A stretch of DNA of 51,050 nt, taken from contig CALXRV010000025.1 of the NCBI GenBank assembly GCA_944390945.1, positions 1 to 51,050 of the forward strand, in the 5' to 3' direction. The DNA is from an uncultured Clostridia bacterium (lineage in GTDB: Bacteria; Bacillota; Dehalobacteriia; UBA4068). A program made the translations under genes and the position numbers. Positions 15,106 through 23,233 of this stretch are shown in pieces; position 1 is the first letter of the stretch; each line of letters starts with the position of its first letter. The notes beneath the pieces were generated by a model. It did no database searches. It was not told where the DNA came from and was given only the letters and a program-made list of their open reading frames with translations.

Positions 15106-16914
15106 CTATAATTGCTTTGATTCCAGCGTGAGACGGGTGATCTCCTGCAACAGGTTTTGCGTATCCTCATAATTGCGTTCCGCCTGCGTCAGCTGGCTGC
15201 GCAGAGCTTCAATGCGCCCTGTAAGCACATGCCGCCGAATCTCGCGGATATAGGCGTCTGCCAATACGGCGGGATCGCCTGCCGCTGGTTCTGCCTGTAA
15301 TAATTTCAACAAAAATTGCCGTAACCCTTCCTCATCTTTGCCAATATGGTTGAATAAAGATGAAGGATGGAAATCATAGTCGGTTCCCAGCTTTTCAATA
15401 AAGGCGATTAGCTGAGCTTCTTCTTCTGTGGAGGCGAAATCATCGCCCAATATCTGCCGCGCCTGGCAAAAAATATTTTTATCGTTTAAGGCGAGCAATA
15501 ACAACTGCCGGTTGGCCGGCCGGCCGGCAGAAAAACGATATTCCCGCTGCCGTGACACTTGTTGCTCCTCATATTGCCGCGGCGCCGCCGCCGCAGGACG
15601 CGTACCGGCCAGATCTGTCCGAATCGCATCCTCGCTCACCTGCAGCCGCTGCGCCAGGCTGCGGATAAAACCGTCGCGTTCTGTACTGCTGCGCACGCGG
15701 CGCAGGGCAGGAAGCAGCTCTGCCACGACTGCAGCTTTGTCCGCCGCACTTTTGATCTCCCGTTTTTCCAGCGCGCGGTAAAGCAGATAATCCAGCGCCG
15801 GATAACAATAGCGTTCACAGACACGCTGCCAGCCGCGCTGGCCGTATCGGCGCAAAAAATCATCCGGATCCAGCTCTTCCGGAAAAACAAGCACGCGGGC
15901 GTCGATAAAGTCAAAAGGCATCAGCTTTTCCAGCGTGGCCACGGCAGCCCGGGCTCCGGCAGCATCCGGATCAAAGGCGAGCAGCACCTGCAGCCGTTCC
16001 GGCGCTTCCGGTGCATAACGACGCAGCAAACGTGCGTGTTCAGCGGTAAAGGCGGTACCACAAGTGGCAACAGCATTTTCCACGCCATGACGATGTGCCG
16101 TCAGCACATCCATATAGCCTTCCATGATCACCACCTGCCCGCTGCGGCGGATTGCATCGCCAGCCAGGTCTAACGCATATAATACATTTGATTTGTTATA
16201 GATCGGCGTTGTTTGCGAATTGAGGTACTTCGGCTCCTCACCGCGCATTGCACGGCCGCCAAAAGCAACCACGCCGCCACGCTGGTCACGGATGGGAAAG
16301 ATCAGGCGGCCGTGAAATTTATCATAGCAGCGACCGTTTTTTCCGCTGCGGCTGATCAAGCCACAGTCGATCAATGTCTGTTCGCCATAGCCAGCCTCGC
16401 GCAACGTATGATACAGCGCCTGCCAATCTTCCTCTGGCGCGCAACCAAGCCCAAAACGTGTGGCAGCCTGGCTGTCAATTCCCCGTTTTTGCATATAAGC
16501 CTGCGCTGCGGTGGAAAGCGGAAGCTGCGCCGCATAAAAAGCTGCCGCTGCATGATAGGCAGCCAGCATTGCCTGCCGCTCCGCCAGTCTTGCCTGTTCC
16601 GCCGGGTTCATCGCCCGTTCCGGGATCACAATATGATAGCGCTCTGCCAGCTTGCGTACGGCTTCCTGAAAGCTGAGATGCTCAATCTCCTGCACAAAGC
16701 CGATCACATTTCCGCCCTTGCCGCAGCCAAAGCATTTGTAAATTTGCTTTTCGCCATTTACAGAGAAGCTGGGCGTATCCTCGTGGTGAAATGGGCAAAG
16801 GCCAAAATAATTGCGACCGCGACGGCGCAACGCCACATATTCGCCCACAATCTCTACGATATCTGCACGCTGCATGACTTCTTCAATGATTTCCTGCGGA
16901 ATGCGATTTACCAT
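15106..16914 (-). CDS. dnaG: DNA primase
   Basis: Synthesises RNA primers at the replication fork. The 602-residue protein has the CHC2 zinc ribbon (C40, H43, C61, C64 in CPFHHEDTPSF and KCFGCGKGG), the N-terminal catalytic core with KFHGRLIFPIRD, and the TOPRIM motifs IMEGYMDVLTA (about 263-273) and LLAFDPDAAGA (about 311-321). A helicase-binding C-terminal domain follows. I choose ATG 16914 (MVNRIPQEIIEEV), the normal DnaG N terminus; the frame opens with a TTG five codons earlier. The ribosome site is weak (GGTAGG). It forms the dnaG-rpoD macromolecular synthesis unit. Confidence 0.96.
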   Translation of the reverse strand: MVNRIPQEIIEEVMQRADIVEIVGEYVALRRRGRNYFGLCPFHHEDTPSFSVNGEKQIYKCFGCGKGGNVIGFVQEIEHLSFQEAVRKLAERYHIVIPERAMNPAEQARLAERQAMLAAYHAAAAFYAAQLPLSTAAQAYMQKRGIDSQAATRFGLGCAPEEDWQALYHTLREAGYGEQTLIDCGLISRSGKNGRCYDKFHGRLIFPIRDQRGGVVAFGGRAMRGEEPKYLNSQTTPIYNKSNVLYALDLAGDAIRRSGQVVIMEGYMDVLTAHRHGVENAVATCGTAFTAEHARLLRRYAPEAPERLQVLLAFDPDAAGARAAVATLEKLMPFDFIDARVLVFPEELDPDDFLRRYGQRGWQRVCERYCYPALDYLLYRALEKREIKSAADKAAVVAELLPALRRVRSSTERDGFIRSLAQRLQVSEDAIRTDLAGTRPAAAAPRQYEEQQVSRQREYRFSAGRPANRQLLLLALNDKNIFCQARQILGDDFASTEEEAQLIAFIEKLGTDYDFHPSSLFNHIGKDEEGLRQFLLKLLQAEPAAGDPAVLADAYIREIRRHVLTGRIEALRSQLTQAERNYEDTQNLLQEITRLTLESKQL

Positions 16915-16954
16915 AATCTGCCTACCCAATTCGGGCTTGCCAAAATCTGCCTCT

Positions 16955-16982
16955 ATTATAAGTAAAACGACGTAAAATTATA
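16955..16982 (-). promoter_or_regulatory. Two TATAAT boxes upstream of dnaG
   Basis: On the minus strand perfect TATAAT hexamers occur at 16982-16977 and 16960-16955 in the 84-nt gap between the ACT gene and dnaG. Neither has a convincing -35 at 17 nt (TGGTTG is the best for the first), so this is a tentative dnaG promoter region. Confidence 0.4.
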
Positions 16983-16998
16983 CTTGCCTTAACACAAA

Positions 16999-17427
16999 TC
17001 AACCACCGTACACCTCTGCCGCTGTCAACAGACGAACGCCCGCCTGCTGCAGCGCAGCCTCAGCCGCTTCCGGCTGATCGACCTTAATCAAGTTCAATGT
17101 GGTGACCGGCTGATTAAAAAATGCGTAGATATAGTCGACATTGATCCCATGGTCACGCAGTATCTCCAGCACATGATTCAGTCCGCCCGGCTTGTCCTCT
17201 GCCGTGACCGCGATCACATCCGTGACACGTACGGTAAACTCTGCCTCCTTCAGCGCCTGCGCCGCCAGATCCGGCTGATCGACGATCAAGCGCAAAATGC
17301 CGTAATCCGCCGTATCCGAGGCGGAAATCGCACGGATATTCACATTTTTCTTTGCCAGACAGCTGGTAACGGCGATCAGCCGACCGCGCTTGTTCTCGAT
17401 AAATACCGAGACCTGTTTCACGCTCAT
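16999..17427 (-). CDS. Tandem ACT-domain protein
   Basis: A 142-residue protein made of two ACT domains: MSVKQVSVFIENKRGRLIAV opens the first, and IAVTAEDKPGGLNHVLEILR with DHGINVDYIYAF forms the second. ACT domains bind amino acids and regulate enzymes. Free-standing two-ACT proteins of this size are common in Clostridia and are often annotated as acetolactate synthase small-subunit-like, but no partner enzyme is next to it. The start is ATG 17427, with GAGGTG upstream; the frame extends further but without a ribosome site. Ligand and target are unknown. The neighbouring dnaG lies 84 nt downstream and probably has its own promoter. Confidence 0.85.
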   Translation of the reverse strand: MSVKQVSVFIENKRGRLIAVTSCLAKKNVNIRAISASDTADYGILRLIVDQPDLAAQALKEAEFTVRVTDVIAVTAEDKPGGLNHVLEILRDHGINVDYIYAFFNQPVTTLNLIKVDQPEAAEAALQQAGVRLLTAAEVYGG

Positions 17428-17636
17428 ACAGACACCTCGCTTTGATATTAAAGAAGACCCCACCGCGCTGCGACGTAATATCTTTTGCAAATATTCGCTG
17501 ACCGCGCTGCGCTTTCCTGCATAAAACGATGGATGCTGGGTAAAATAGCTTTGTCACAAAGGAAAATAGAGCTAAAAACGCCGCCCGGGCGGCCAAAAAC
17601 TGCAGCGGGCGTATCCGCTGCCAGGAGGGAAAAACA

Positions 17637-17762
17637 ATGAAAAACCAGCAACAGAACAATCAGCGCAAACAGCAAAACAGCCAGCAGGGCAATCAGCAGA
17701 ATCAGCAGAACCAGCAGGGAACCCAACAGAATTGCCCGCAGCATGATCACGAACAGCGCTGA
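17637..17762 (+). CDS. Small Gln/Asn-rich peptide (41 aa)
   Basis: A 41-codon gene with an excellent ribosome site (AGGAGGG at 17623-17629, 7 nt before ATG 17637) and TGA at 17760-17762. Of 41 residues 18 are Gln and 8 are Asn, with QQN/QQG steps and a short polar end CPQHDHEQR. It has no hydrophobic segment. Such composition recalls the Gln/Asn-rich gamma-type small acid-soluble spore proteins, but no family motif is present, so the resemblance is compositional only. It stands alone, divergent from the ACT gene, followed by an 8-bp hairpin at 17768-17788 and then the promoter of the PLP operon. Confidence 0.6.
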   Translation: MKNQQQNNQRKQQNSQQGNQQNQQNQQGTQQNCPQHDHEQR

Positions 17763-17767
17763 CCCTT

Positions 17768-17788
17768 TCCCCCTCTTTGCGAGGGGGA
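17768..17788 (+). terminator. Hairpin behind the Gln/Asn-rich gene
   Basis: TCCCCCTC and GAGGGGGA form an 8-bp perfect stem around TTTGC, 5 nt after the stop codon. The following TACATATTTC is only moderately T-rich. Confidence 0.55.
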
Positions 17789-17831
17789 TACATATTTCGG
17801 GCTGGCTGCGCTGTCAGGTGACTGCGCAGCC

Positions 17832-17860
17832 TTGCATTCCCTTTTCCTTTGCTCTATAAT
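17832..17860 (+). promoter_or_regulatory. SigA-type promoter of the PLP-enzyme operon
   Basis: TTGCAT at 17832-17837, a 17-nt spacer and a perfect TATAAT at 17855-17860. The predicted leader is about 105 nt. It holds an inverted repeat, TTGCCGT (17885-17891) with ACGGCAA (17914-17920), and a direct repeat GGCAACC (17917-17923 and 17935-17941). Confidence 0.8.
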
Positions 17861-17972
17861 GAGATTATGGATTTGTATGAGAAATTGCCGTGACATGGCA
17901 GACATGCAGCGCAACGGCAACCGTACAACATTGGCAACCATATCATCAATATGCTCTGGAGGAGGTCTATCG

Positions 17973-19430
17973 ATGATCGATCTAACGAAAAACGAGGCTT
18001 TGCTGCAACATGCAATCGAGCGGGCTCGCGAACGCGGTATCATCATCCCCACGCTGCGGCAGATGGCGCATCCGGAACTGATCCCGGAAAAGATCCGGCA
18101 GGCGCTGCCGCAGATAGGCCTTTGGGATGTGGATAGCCGCAACTTGTTCCGCATCACCTGGAAAAACGAGCCCAAAGAATCCGGCGGTCTTTACGGCGGC
18201 GTCAACTATATCGTGCTGCCCAGCGAGCTGACCGGCGTCAAAGCGAAGATTATCGCTCTCTGCGGCAAATGGTTCCCCACCGGCTGCCACAAGGTGGGCG
18301 CAAGCTTTGGCTGCCTGGTACCACGCTTGATCACCGGCCAGTTCGATCCTACTTACCATAAAGCGGTCTGGCCTTCTACCGGCAATTATTGCCGCGGCGG
18401 CGCCTACAATTCCCTGCTGCTCGGTTGCGACGCGATCGCCATTCTGCCAGAAGGCATGAGCCAGGAGCGTTTCGATTGGCTCAACAGCATTGCCGGCGAA
18501 GTGATCGCCACCCCCGGCTGCGAAAGCAATGTCAAGGAGATTTTTGATAAAACATGGGAATTGCGCCGCACGCGCGACAATGTCGTCATCTTCAATCAGT
18601 TCGATGAAATGGGTAACCATCTCTGGCATTACAGCGTCACCGGCCCGGCGATCGAAGAAGCGGTTGCTGCAGTTGGCGGCCGGCTGGCAGCGGCCTGTTT
18701 TACCAGCGGCTCTGCCGGTACGCTGGGCGCAGGCGATTATCTGAAAGAGCTGTTCCCGCAGATGAAACTGGCAGTGGGTGAAGCGCTGCAATGCCCCACC
18801 CTGCTCAACAACGGCTACGGCGACCATCGCATTGAAGGCATTGGCGACAAGCATGTGCCATGGATTCATAATGTCAAGAATACCGATATGGTAATCGCCA
18901 TTGATGACGAAGACAGCCAAAGCCTGCTGCGCCTGTTCAACGATGAAACCGGCCGCGCTTATCTTGCACAGGAGGCAGGCGTTGACCGCAGCTTGGTCGA
19001 CCAGCTCGATCTGCTCGGCATCAGCGGCATCGCCAACGTGCTCTGCGCGATCAAACTGGCAAAATACTATGAGCTGGGCGAAAATGATCTTGTAGCGACC
19101 GTGCTCACTGACAGTGCGGAAATGTACCAATCGCGCATCGCAGAACTGAATGAAGAACGCGGCGCTTACAGTGAAAAGGCCGCTGCGGTGGACCATGCGC
19201 TACATATGCTTGGTCTGCGCACGGATTCCATGCTTGAGCTGACCTATCCTGAAAAACGGCGCATCCATAATTTGAAGTATTATACCTGGATCGAGCAGCA
19301 GGGCCGCTCTCTGGAAGAGCTGAATGCGCAATGGTATGACGCTGATCATTACTGGGGTGGCATCCATGCCCAGGCAGCAGAGATCGACGCATTGATCGAT
19401 GAATTCAATGCAGCAGTCGGTCTGCTGTAG
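17973..19430 (+). CDS. Fold-type II PLP-dependent enzyme, cysteine synthase/CBS-like, substrate unknown
   Basis: A 485-residue protein of the tryptophan synthase beta superfamily. The likely Schiff-base lysine is K107 in TGCHKVGASFG, with the substrate-loop STGNYCRGG at 135-143 and the phosphate-binding loop SGSAGTLGAG at 245-254. The segment GDHRIEGIGDKHVPWI corresponds to the HKIQGIG block of cysteine synthases. It is longer than cysteine synthase (about 310), with an N-terminal 60-residue extension and a C-terminal helical tail of about 100 residues. Start ATG 17973 follows GGAGGAGG by 7 nt. Distinct from OrtB and YgeX as I know them. It is first in a three-gene PLP operon with a threonine synthase-like enzyme and alanine racemase, so a beta-replacement or elimination step in amino-acid interconversion is likely; the exact reaction is unknown. 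Confidence 0.82.
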   Translation: MIDLTKNEALLQHAIERARERGIIIPTLRQMAHPELIPEKIRQALPQIGLWDVDSRNLFRITWKNEPKESGGLYGGVNYIVLPSELTGVKAKIIALCGKWFPTGCHKVGASFGCLVPRLITGQFDPTYHKAVWPSTGNYCRGGAYNSLLLGCDAIAILPEGMSQERFDWLNSIAGEVIATPGCESNVKEIFDKTWELRRTRDNVVIFNQFDEMGNHLWHYSVTGPAIEEAVAAVGGRLAAACFTSGSAGTLGAGDYLKELFPQMKLAVGEALQCPTLLNNGYGDHRIEGIGDKHVPWIHNVKNTDMVIAIDDEDSQSLLRLFNDETGRAYLAQEAGVDRSLVDQLDLLGISGIANVLCAIKLAKYYELGENDLVATVLTDSAEMYQSRIAELNEERGAYSEKAAAVDHALHMLGLRTDSMLELTYPEKRRIHNLKYYTWIEQQGRSLEELNAQWYDADHYWGGIHAQAAEIDALIDEFNAAVGLL

Positions 19431-19448
19431 CGCGAAGAGGAGGCGGCG

Positions 19449-20675
19449 ATGAAATTCGTCAGACACGCGGTCTGCATTGACTGCGGGCAAACCGTGGCAG
19501 CCCGGCCGGAAATCACGACCTGCCCGGCCTGCGGTGGGCTGCTTGACATCATTTACGATTACGAGGCGATCAAACGCTCGCTCAGCCGCCGGGTCCTGGC
19601 GGCGCGGCCGGAACCGACGATGTGGCGCTATGCGGAGCTGCTGCCGGTAGAAACGGAGACTGCTGCTCGTATGGCGGCGGAAGGCCTGCGCGTCGGCAAT
19701 AGTCCGCTTTACCCTGCACCCAACCTGGCGGCCGAAACCGGCATCCGAACGCTTTACATCAAGGATGACGGTCAAAACCCGACCGCCAGTCTGAAAGACC
19801 GCGCCTCGGCCATGGCTGTTGCCAAGGCGCTGGAAGCGGGCCGAAACGTGATCGCCTGCTCATCCACCGGCAATGCAGCCAGTTCGCTGGCTGGTAACTG
19901 CGCGCGCGCCGGCATGGAAACATATATTTTCGTCCCAGAGCGCGCACCCAAAGGAAAAGTGGCGCAACTGCTGATCTTCGGCGCGCATGTCTTCAGCGTG
20001 CAGGGAGATTATGGCGCGACCTTCCGCCTATCCGCTGCGGCGATCAAAAAATATGGCTGGTATAACCGTAATGCGGCGATCAATCCCTATCTGCTGGAAG
20101 GGAAAAAGACAGCAGCGCTGGAGATCGCGGAGCAACTGGATTGGCAGGTGCCGGATTATCTTGCACTTTCGGTCGGTGATGGTTGTACGATCGCCGGCGT
20201 CTGGAAAGGCTTTTGCGATCTTTATCATGCCGGCCTGATCGACCGCCTGCCGCGCCTGCTTTCGGTGCAGGCGGCTGGCTGTTGCCCGATCCACAACGCC
20301 CTGCGCAGCGGCGGGCCACTGCAGCCGATGGCGGAAAACACGCTGGCGGACAGCATTGCAGTCGGCATGCCGCGCAATCCGAAGAAAGCGCTGCGCGCAA
20401 TCCGCGAGAGCAATGGCGTAGCCGTGGAGGTCAGCGACGATGAGATCCTGGCCGCAATGCGCCTGCTCGGCAAGAGCTGCGGCGTGTTCGCCGAACCAGC
20501 GGCAGCTACCGCTCTGGCCGGTCTGGTCCGCGCAAGGAAGGAGAACCGCATTCCTGCGGCGTGTAGCGTTGTCTGTCTGATCAGCGGCAACGGATTAAAA
20601 GATGTAGCCAACGGCATCCGCGCTGCCGGCGAGCCACGTTTGGTCGCGCCGTCGCCGGAGGAATTCACGCTTTGA
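19449..20675 (+). CDS. Threonine synthase-like PLP enzyme with N-terminal zinc ribbon
   Basis: A 408-residue fold-type II enzyme. An N-terminal four-cysteine motif (C9, C12, C25, C28) precedes the core, as in many archaeal-type threonine synthases and cysteate synthases. The PLP lysine is K116 in NPTASLKDRASAMAV, followed by SSTGNAASSLAGNCARAG and SVGDGCTIAGVWKGF. A C-terminal allosteric domain is absent. It could be ThrC (O-phosphohomoserine to threonine), but no thrA, thrB or hom gene is nearby, and its pairing with another fold-type II enzyme leaves a specialised function open. Start ATG 19449 has a GAGGAGG ribosome site; the gap from the upstream gene is 18 nt. Confidence 0.85.
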   Translation: MKFVRHAVCIDCGQTVAARPEITTCPACGGLLDIIYDYEAIKRSLSRRVLAARPEPTMWRYAELLPVETETAARMAAEGLRVGNSPLYPAPNLAAETGIRTLYIKDDGQNPTASLKDRASAMAVAKALEAGRNVIACSSTGNAASSLAGNCARAGMETYIFVPERAPKGKVAQLLIFGAHVFSVQGDYGATFRLSAAAIKKYGWYNRNAAINPYLLEGKKTAALEIAEQLDWQVPDYLALSVGDGCTIAGVWKGFCDLYHAGLIDRLPRLLSVQAAGCCPIHNALRSGGPLQPMAENTLADSIAVGMPRNPKKALRAIRESNGVAVEVSDDEILAAMRLLGKSCGVFAEPAAATALAGLVRARKENRIPAACSVVCLISGNGLKDVANGIRAAGEPRLVAPSPEEFTL

Positions 20676-21985
20676 GGGAAAACCGGCTGCAGGCAAACGC
20701 CGGTATTGGTATTCGCATGAAACAGACGTCAAAATCGGATCAGAACGAAACATACCTTACCTGTCAATCGCAAGATACAGCAGATCAGAACCCTCCGAAA
20801 AGAGCGGCTGCGGCCCTGGCGCTAAGCGATGCAGCTGCAACGCGCGCAGCCTGGGTGGAGATCGATCTGCTGGCCGCGCAGCAAAATCTGCGTCTGGTCA
20901 GGCGTCAGGTGGGTGCGGAAAGAAAGATCATCGCTGTCGTCAAAGCCGACGCCTACGGACATGGCGCGCCAGCGATCAGTCGTGCCCTGTTGGCGGCGGG
21001 CGCGGATATGCTGGCAGTCGCCACGGTCGGCGAATTGGCCGCGCTGCGCGCCGCCGGTATCGATGCGCCTGTACTGATTCTTGGCTTTGTCCCAACGCAG
21101 GGCTATGGCGCAGCATTGCGCTATGGCGCCATCCTCACCATTTATAGTCTGGCGCAGGCCATGGCGCTGGATGCGGTGGCGGAGCAGTTGGGCCTGCAGG
21201 CTGCCGTACAGATCAAAGTAGATACCGGGATGCACCGGCTGGGTTTTCCGCCAAGCGCAGAAGCTGTCCGTGACGTGGTGAAGATTGCCGCATTGCCGCA
21301 TCTTCGGCTTGCTGGCGCATTCAGCCATTTTGCCGTTTCCGATATCCTGGATAAACGTTACAGTGTCATGCAGCTCGGGCTGTTCCAGCGCTTTATTGAT
21401 CGCTGCGCAGAAAAAGGAATCGATTTTCCGCTGCGCCATATCGCCAATTCCGCCGCTATCTGCAGTTTTCCGGACTCCTGGTGTAATGCAGTACGGCCCG
21501 GCATCATCCTTTACGGCTGCGACCCTTCGCCAGAAGTACGCTGCCTGCCCGGCATGCAAGCCGTGATGACGGTGCATGCGCAGGTGGTGCGTTTGCATAC
21601 CATCCCGGCTGGCGCATATGTCAGCTATGGCTGCACCTGGCAGGCTGGACAGCCCAGCCGCATCGCCACCCTGCCGCTCGGTTATGCCGACGGCCTGCCA
21701 CGGCTGCTTTCCAACAACGGTTGCGCCGTTTTTGCCGGCGGCCGCGCGCCGCTGGTCGGACGGATCTGCATGGATCAATGTATGGCGGATGTCAGCGCCC
21801 TGCCGGAGATTCGGGAAGGGGATATCGCGACCCTGCTCGGCGACGGTATCCGCGCAGATGACATCGCCGACCAAGCCCAGACGGTCAACTATGAGATCAC
21901 CTGCCGTTTTGGCGCGCGTTTGCCCAAGCTTTACCACGACGATGCAACTATCATGATGGCAAAACCAACAGAGAATGCCACATAA
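20672..21985 (+). CDS. alr: Alanine racemase
   Basis: Fold-type III PLP racemase making D-alanine for the cell wall. The PLP lysine is in IIAVVKADAYGHG (about residue 91), the KVDTGMHRLGF and VRPGIILYG blocks are present, and the second catalytic Tyr lies in AYVSYGCTW. The C-terminal beta domain ends with the expected VNYEITCRFGARLPK. Start choice: TTG 20672 overlaps the upstream stop and has GGAGG at 10 nt; the first ATG (20717) lacks a ribosome site. Either way the protein has an unusual polar N-terminal extension of roughly 40-58 residues before the racemase core. The overlap with the threonine synthase-like gene indicates coupling. A substrate other than alanine is possible. A weak 6-bp hairpin (21993-22010) follows. 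Confidence 0.9.
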   Translation: MRENRLQANAGIGIRMKQTSKSDQNETYLTCQSQDTADQNPPKRAAAALALSDAAATRAAWVEIDLLAAQQNLRLVRRQVGAERKIIAVVKADAYGHGAPAISRALLAAGADMLAVATVGELAALRAAGIDAPVLILGFVPTQGYGAALRYGAILTIYSLAQAMALDAVAEQLGLQAAVQIKVDTGMHRLGFPPSAEAVRDVVKIAALPHLRLAGAFSHFAVSDILDKRYSVMQLGLFQRFIDRCAEKGIDFPLRHIANSAAICSFPDSWCNAVRPGIILYGCDPSPEVRCLPGMQAVMTVHAQVVRLHTIPAGAYVSYGCTWQAGQPSRIATLPLGYADGLPRLLSNNGCAVFAGGRAPLVGRICMDQCMADVSALPEIREGDIATLLGDGIRADDIADQAQTVNYEITCRFGARLPKLYHDDATIMMAKPTENAT

Positions 21986-22240
21986 GAACACAGGATAAAC
22001 AGCGTTATCCCGGCGCCGTTTCTGCAATTCTGGCCAGATGCGCGGGCAGATCTTTGCCCCTATTCTGAAAAATCCCCTTTTAGCAGGCGGACCGACCGGG
22101 AAGGGAAATTATAATATCGCAAGAAAAGTGCAATCGTAATACCAACCACCATTTGCTGCAGCCATTATTCCCGTCTGCAGTAAGCAGAGGCAACGGGTTG
22201 GAAATCAGATACCGCCATAGCGCGGTGGGGAGGAAAAAAC

Positions 22241-22672
22241 ATGACGGATAAGATCATCATTGGTTCGGACCATGCCGGCTTTGCGGCAAAGGAACAGGTA
22301 AAGGCTTACCTGCAAAGTAAAGGTATCGCAGTGGAAGACGCCGGCTGTCACAGCGCGGAAAGCGTGCATTATCCGATCTACGGCAAGGCCGTGGCCGGCG
22401 CTGTTTCACGCGGCGAATATCCGCGCGGCATTCTCATTTGCGGCACTGGTATTGGCATGAGCATCGTGGCCAATAAATTCCCCGGCGTGCGCGCCGCGTT
22501 GTGCCATAATGCATTCACCGCCCAGGCCTGCCGCGAGCATAATGATGCAAATATCCTCGTTATGGGCGCGCGCGTGCTCGAATGGCCGCAAATGAAGGAG
22601 ATCGTCGATCTCTGGCTGAATACGCCCTTTGCCGGCGGTCGTCATGCTGAACGCGTGGCAATGATCGAATAA
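22241..22672 (+). CDS. rpiB: Ribose-5-phosphate isomerase B
   Basis: Interconverts ribose 5-phosphate and ribulose 5-phosphate. The 143-residue protein has the family N terminus IIIGSDHAGFAAKEQVK and the catalytic/phosphate region ICGTGIGMSIVANKFPGVRAALC with the active-site Cys. The GGGGAGG ribosome site is 6 nt before ATG 22241. It opens the rpiB / dCMP deaminase / wecB / atp neighbourhood known from Clostridia; the upp gene often found there is absent. The 255 nt upstream contain a TATAAT at 22110-22115 without a good -35. A CTGCCC/GGGCAG hairpin (22679-22699) separates it from the next gene. Confidence 0.95.
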   Translation: MTDKIIIGSDHAGFAAKEQVKAYLQSKGIAVEDAGCHSAESVHYPIYGKAVAGAVSRGEYPRGILICGTGIGMSIVANKFPGVRAALCHNAFTAQACREHNDANILVMGARVLEWPQMKEIVDLWLNTPFAGGRHAERVAMIE

Positions 22673-22720
22673 ACGCGGCTGCCCACCATAACCGGGCAGA
22701 CGCCCTAAAGGAGGAGGCCT

Positions 22721-23218
22721 ATGCGGCAATCCTGGGATGAATATTTCATGAACATCGCACATCTGGTTAAAACACGCTCCACCTGCCTGCGTCGTCAGGT
22801 TGGCGCGGTGGCGGTAAGCCGCGACCACCGTATCCTCGGCACCGGCTACAATGGACCGCTGCCCGGCGCTCCACACTGCGAAGAAGTAGGCTGCCTGCGG
22901 CAGCAGCTCGGCATCCCTTCCGGTCAAAGACAGGAAATATGCCGCGCGCAGCACGCGGAGGCGAACATCTGCAATTTTGCCGCACGCTATGGCGTGGCAT
23001 TGGAAGGCGCTACGATCTATGTCACGGCGCAACCCTGCACCTTCTGCGTGAAAGCGATGGTTACCAGCGGCATTGCACGCGTGATCTTTGATAGCGACTA
23101 CCCGGATGATCTCGCCTGTACGCTGGCAAAGGAAGCCGGGATGGAACTGCTGCGCTACAGTGACCTGCTCGCAACCAAACCAGGCAACAGCGGAAATGAA
23201 CCCGAAGGGAAAGACTGA
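22721..23218 (+). CDS. comEB: Deoxycytidylate (dCMP) deaminase family protein
   Basis: Zinc-dependent deaminase converting dCMP to dUMP for dTTP synthesis. The 165-residue protein has the zinc motif HAEANIC and the second cysteine pair in TAQPCTFCVKAM, plus the N-terminal GAVAVSRDHRILGTGYNG. The same family is called ComEB in Bacillus late-competence operons. AAAGGAGGAGG precedes ATG 22721. wecB starts 15 nt downstream, so the genes are co-transcribed. Confidence 0.92.
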   Translation: MRQSWDEYFMNIAHLVKTRSTCLRRQVGAVAVSRDHRILGTGYNGPLPGAPHCEEVGCLRQQLGIPSGQRQEICRAQHAEANICNFAARYGVALEGATIYVTAQPCTFCVKAMVTSGIARVIFDSDYPDDLACTLAKEAGMELLRYSDLLATKPGNSGNEPEGKD

Positions 23219-23233
23219 GAAAAGGGGCGGAAG

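Noticed and set aside
17982-19196. 404-codon open frame on the minus strand
   Set aside because: Shadow of the first PLP enzyme gene, which has promoter, ribosome site and family motifs.
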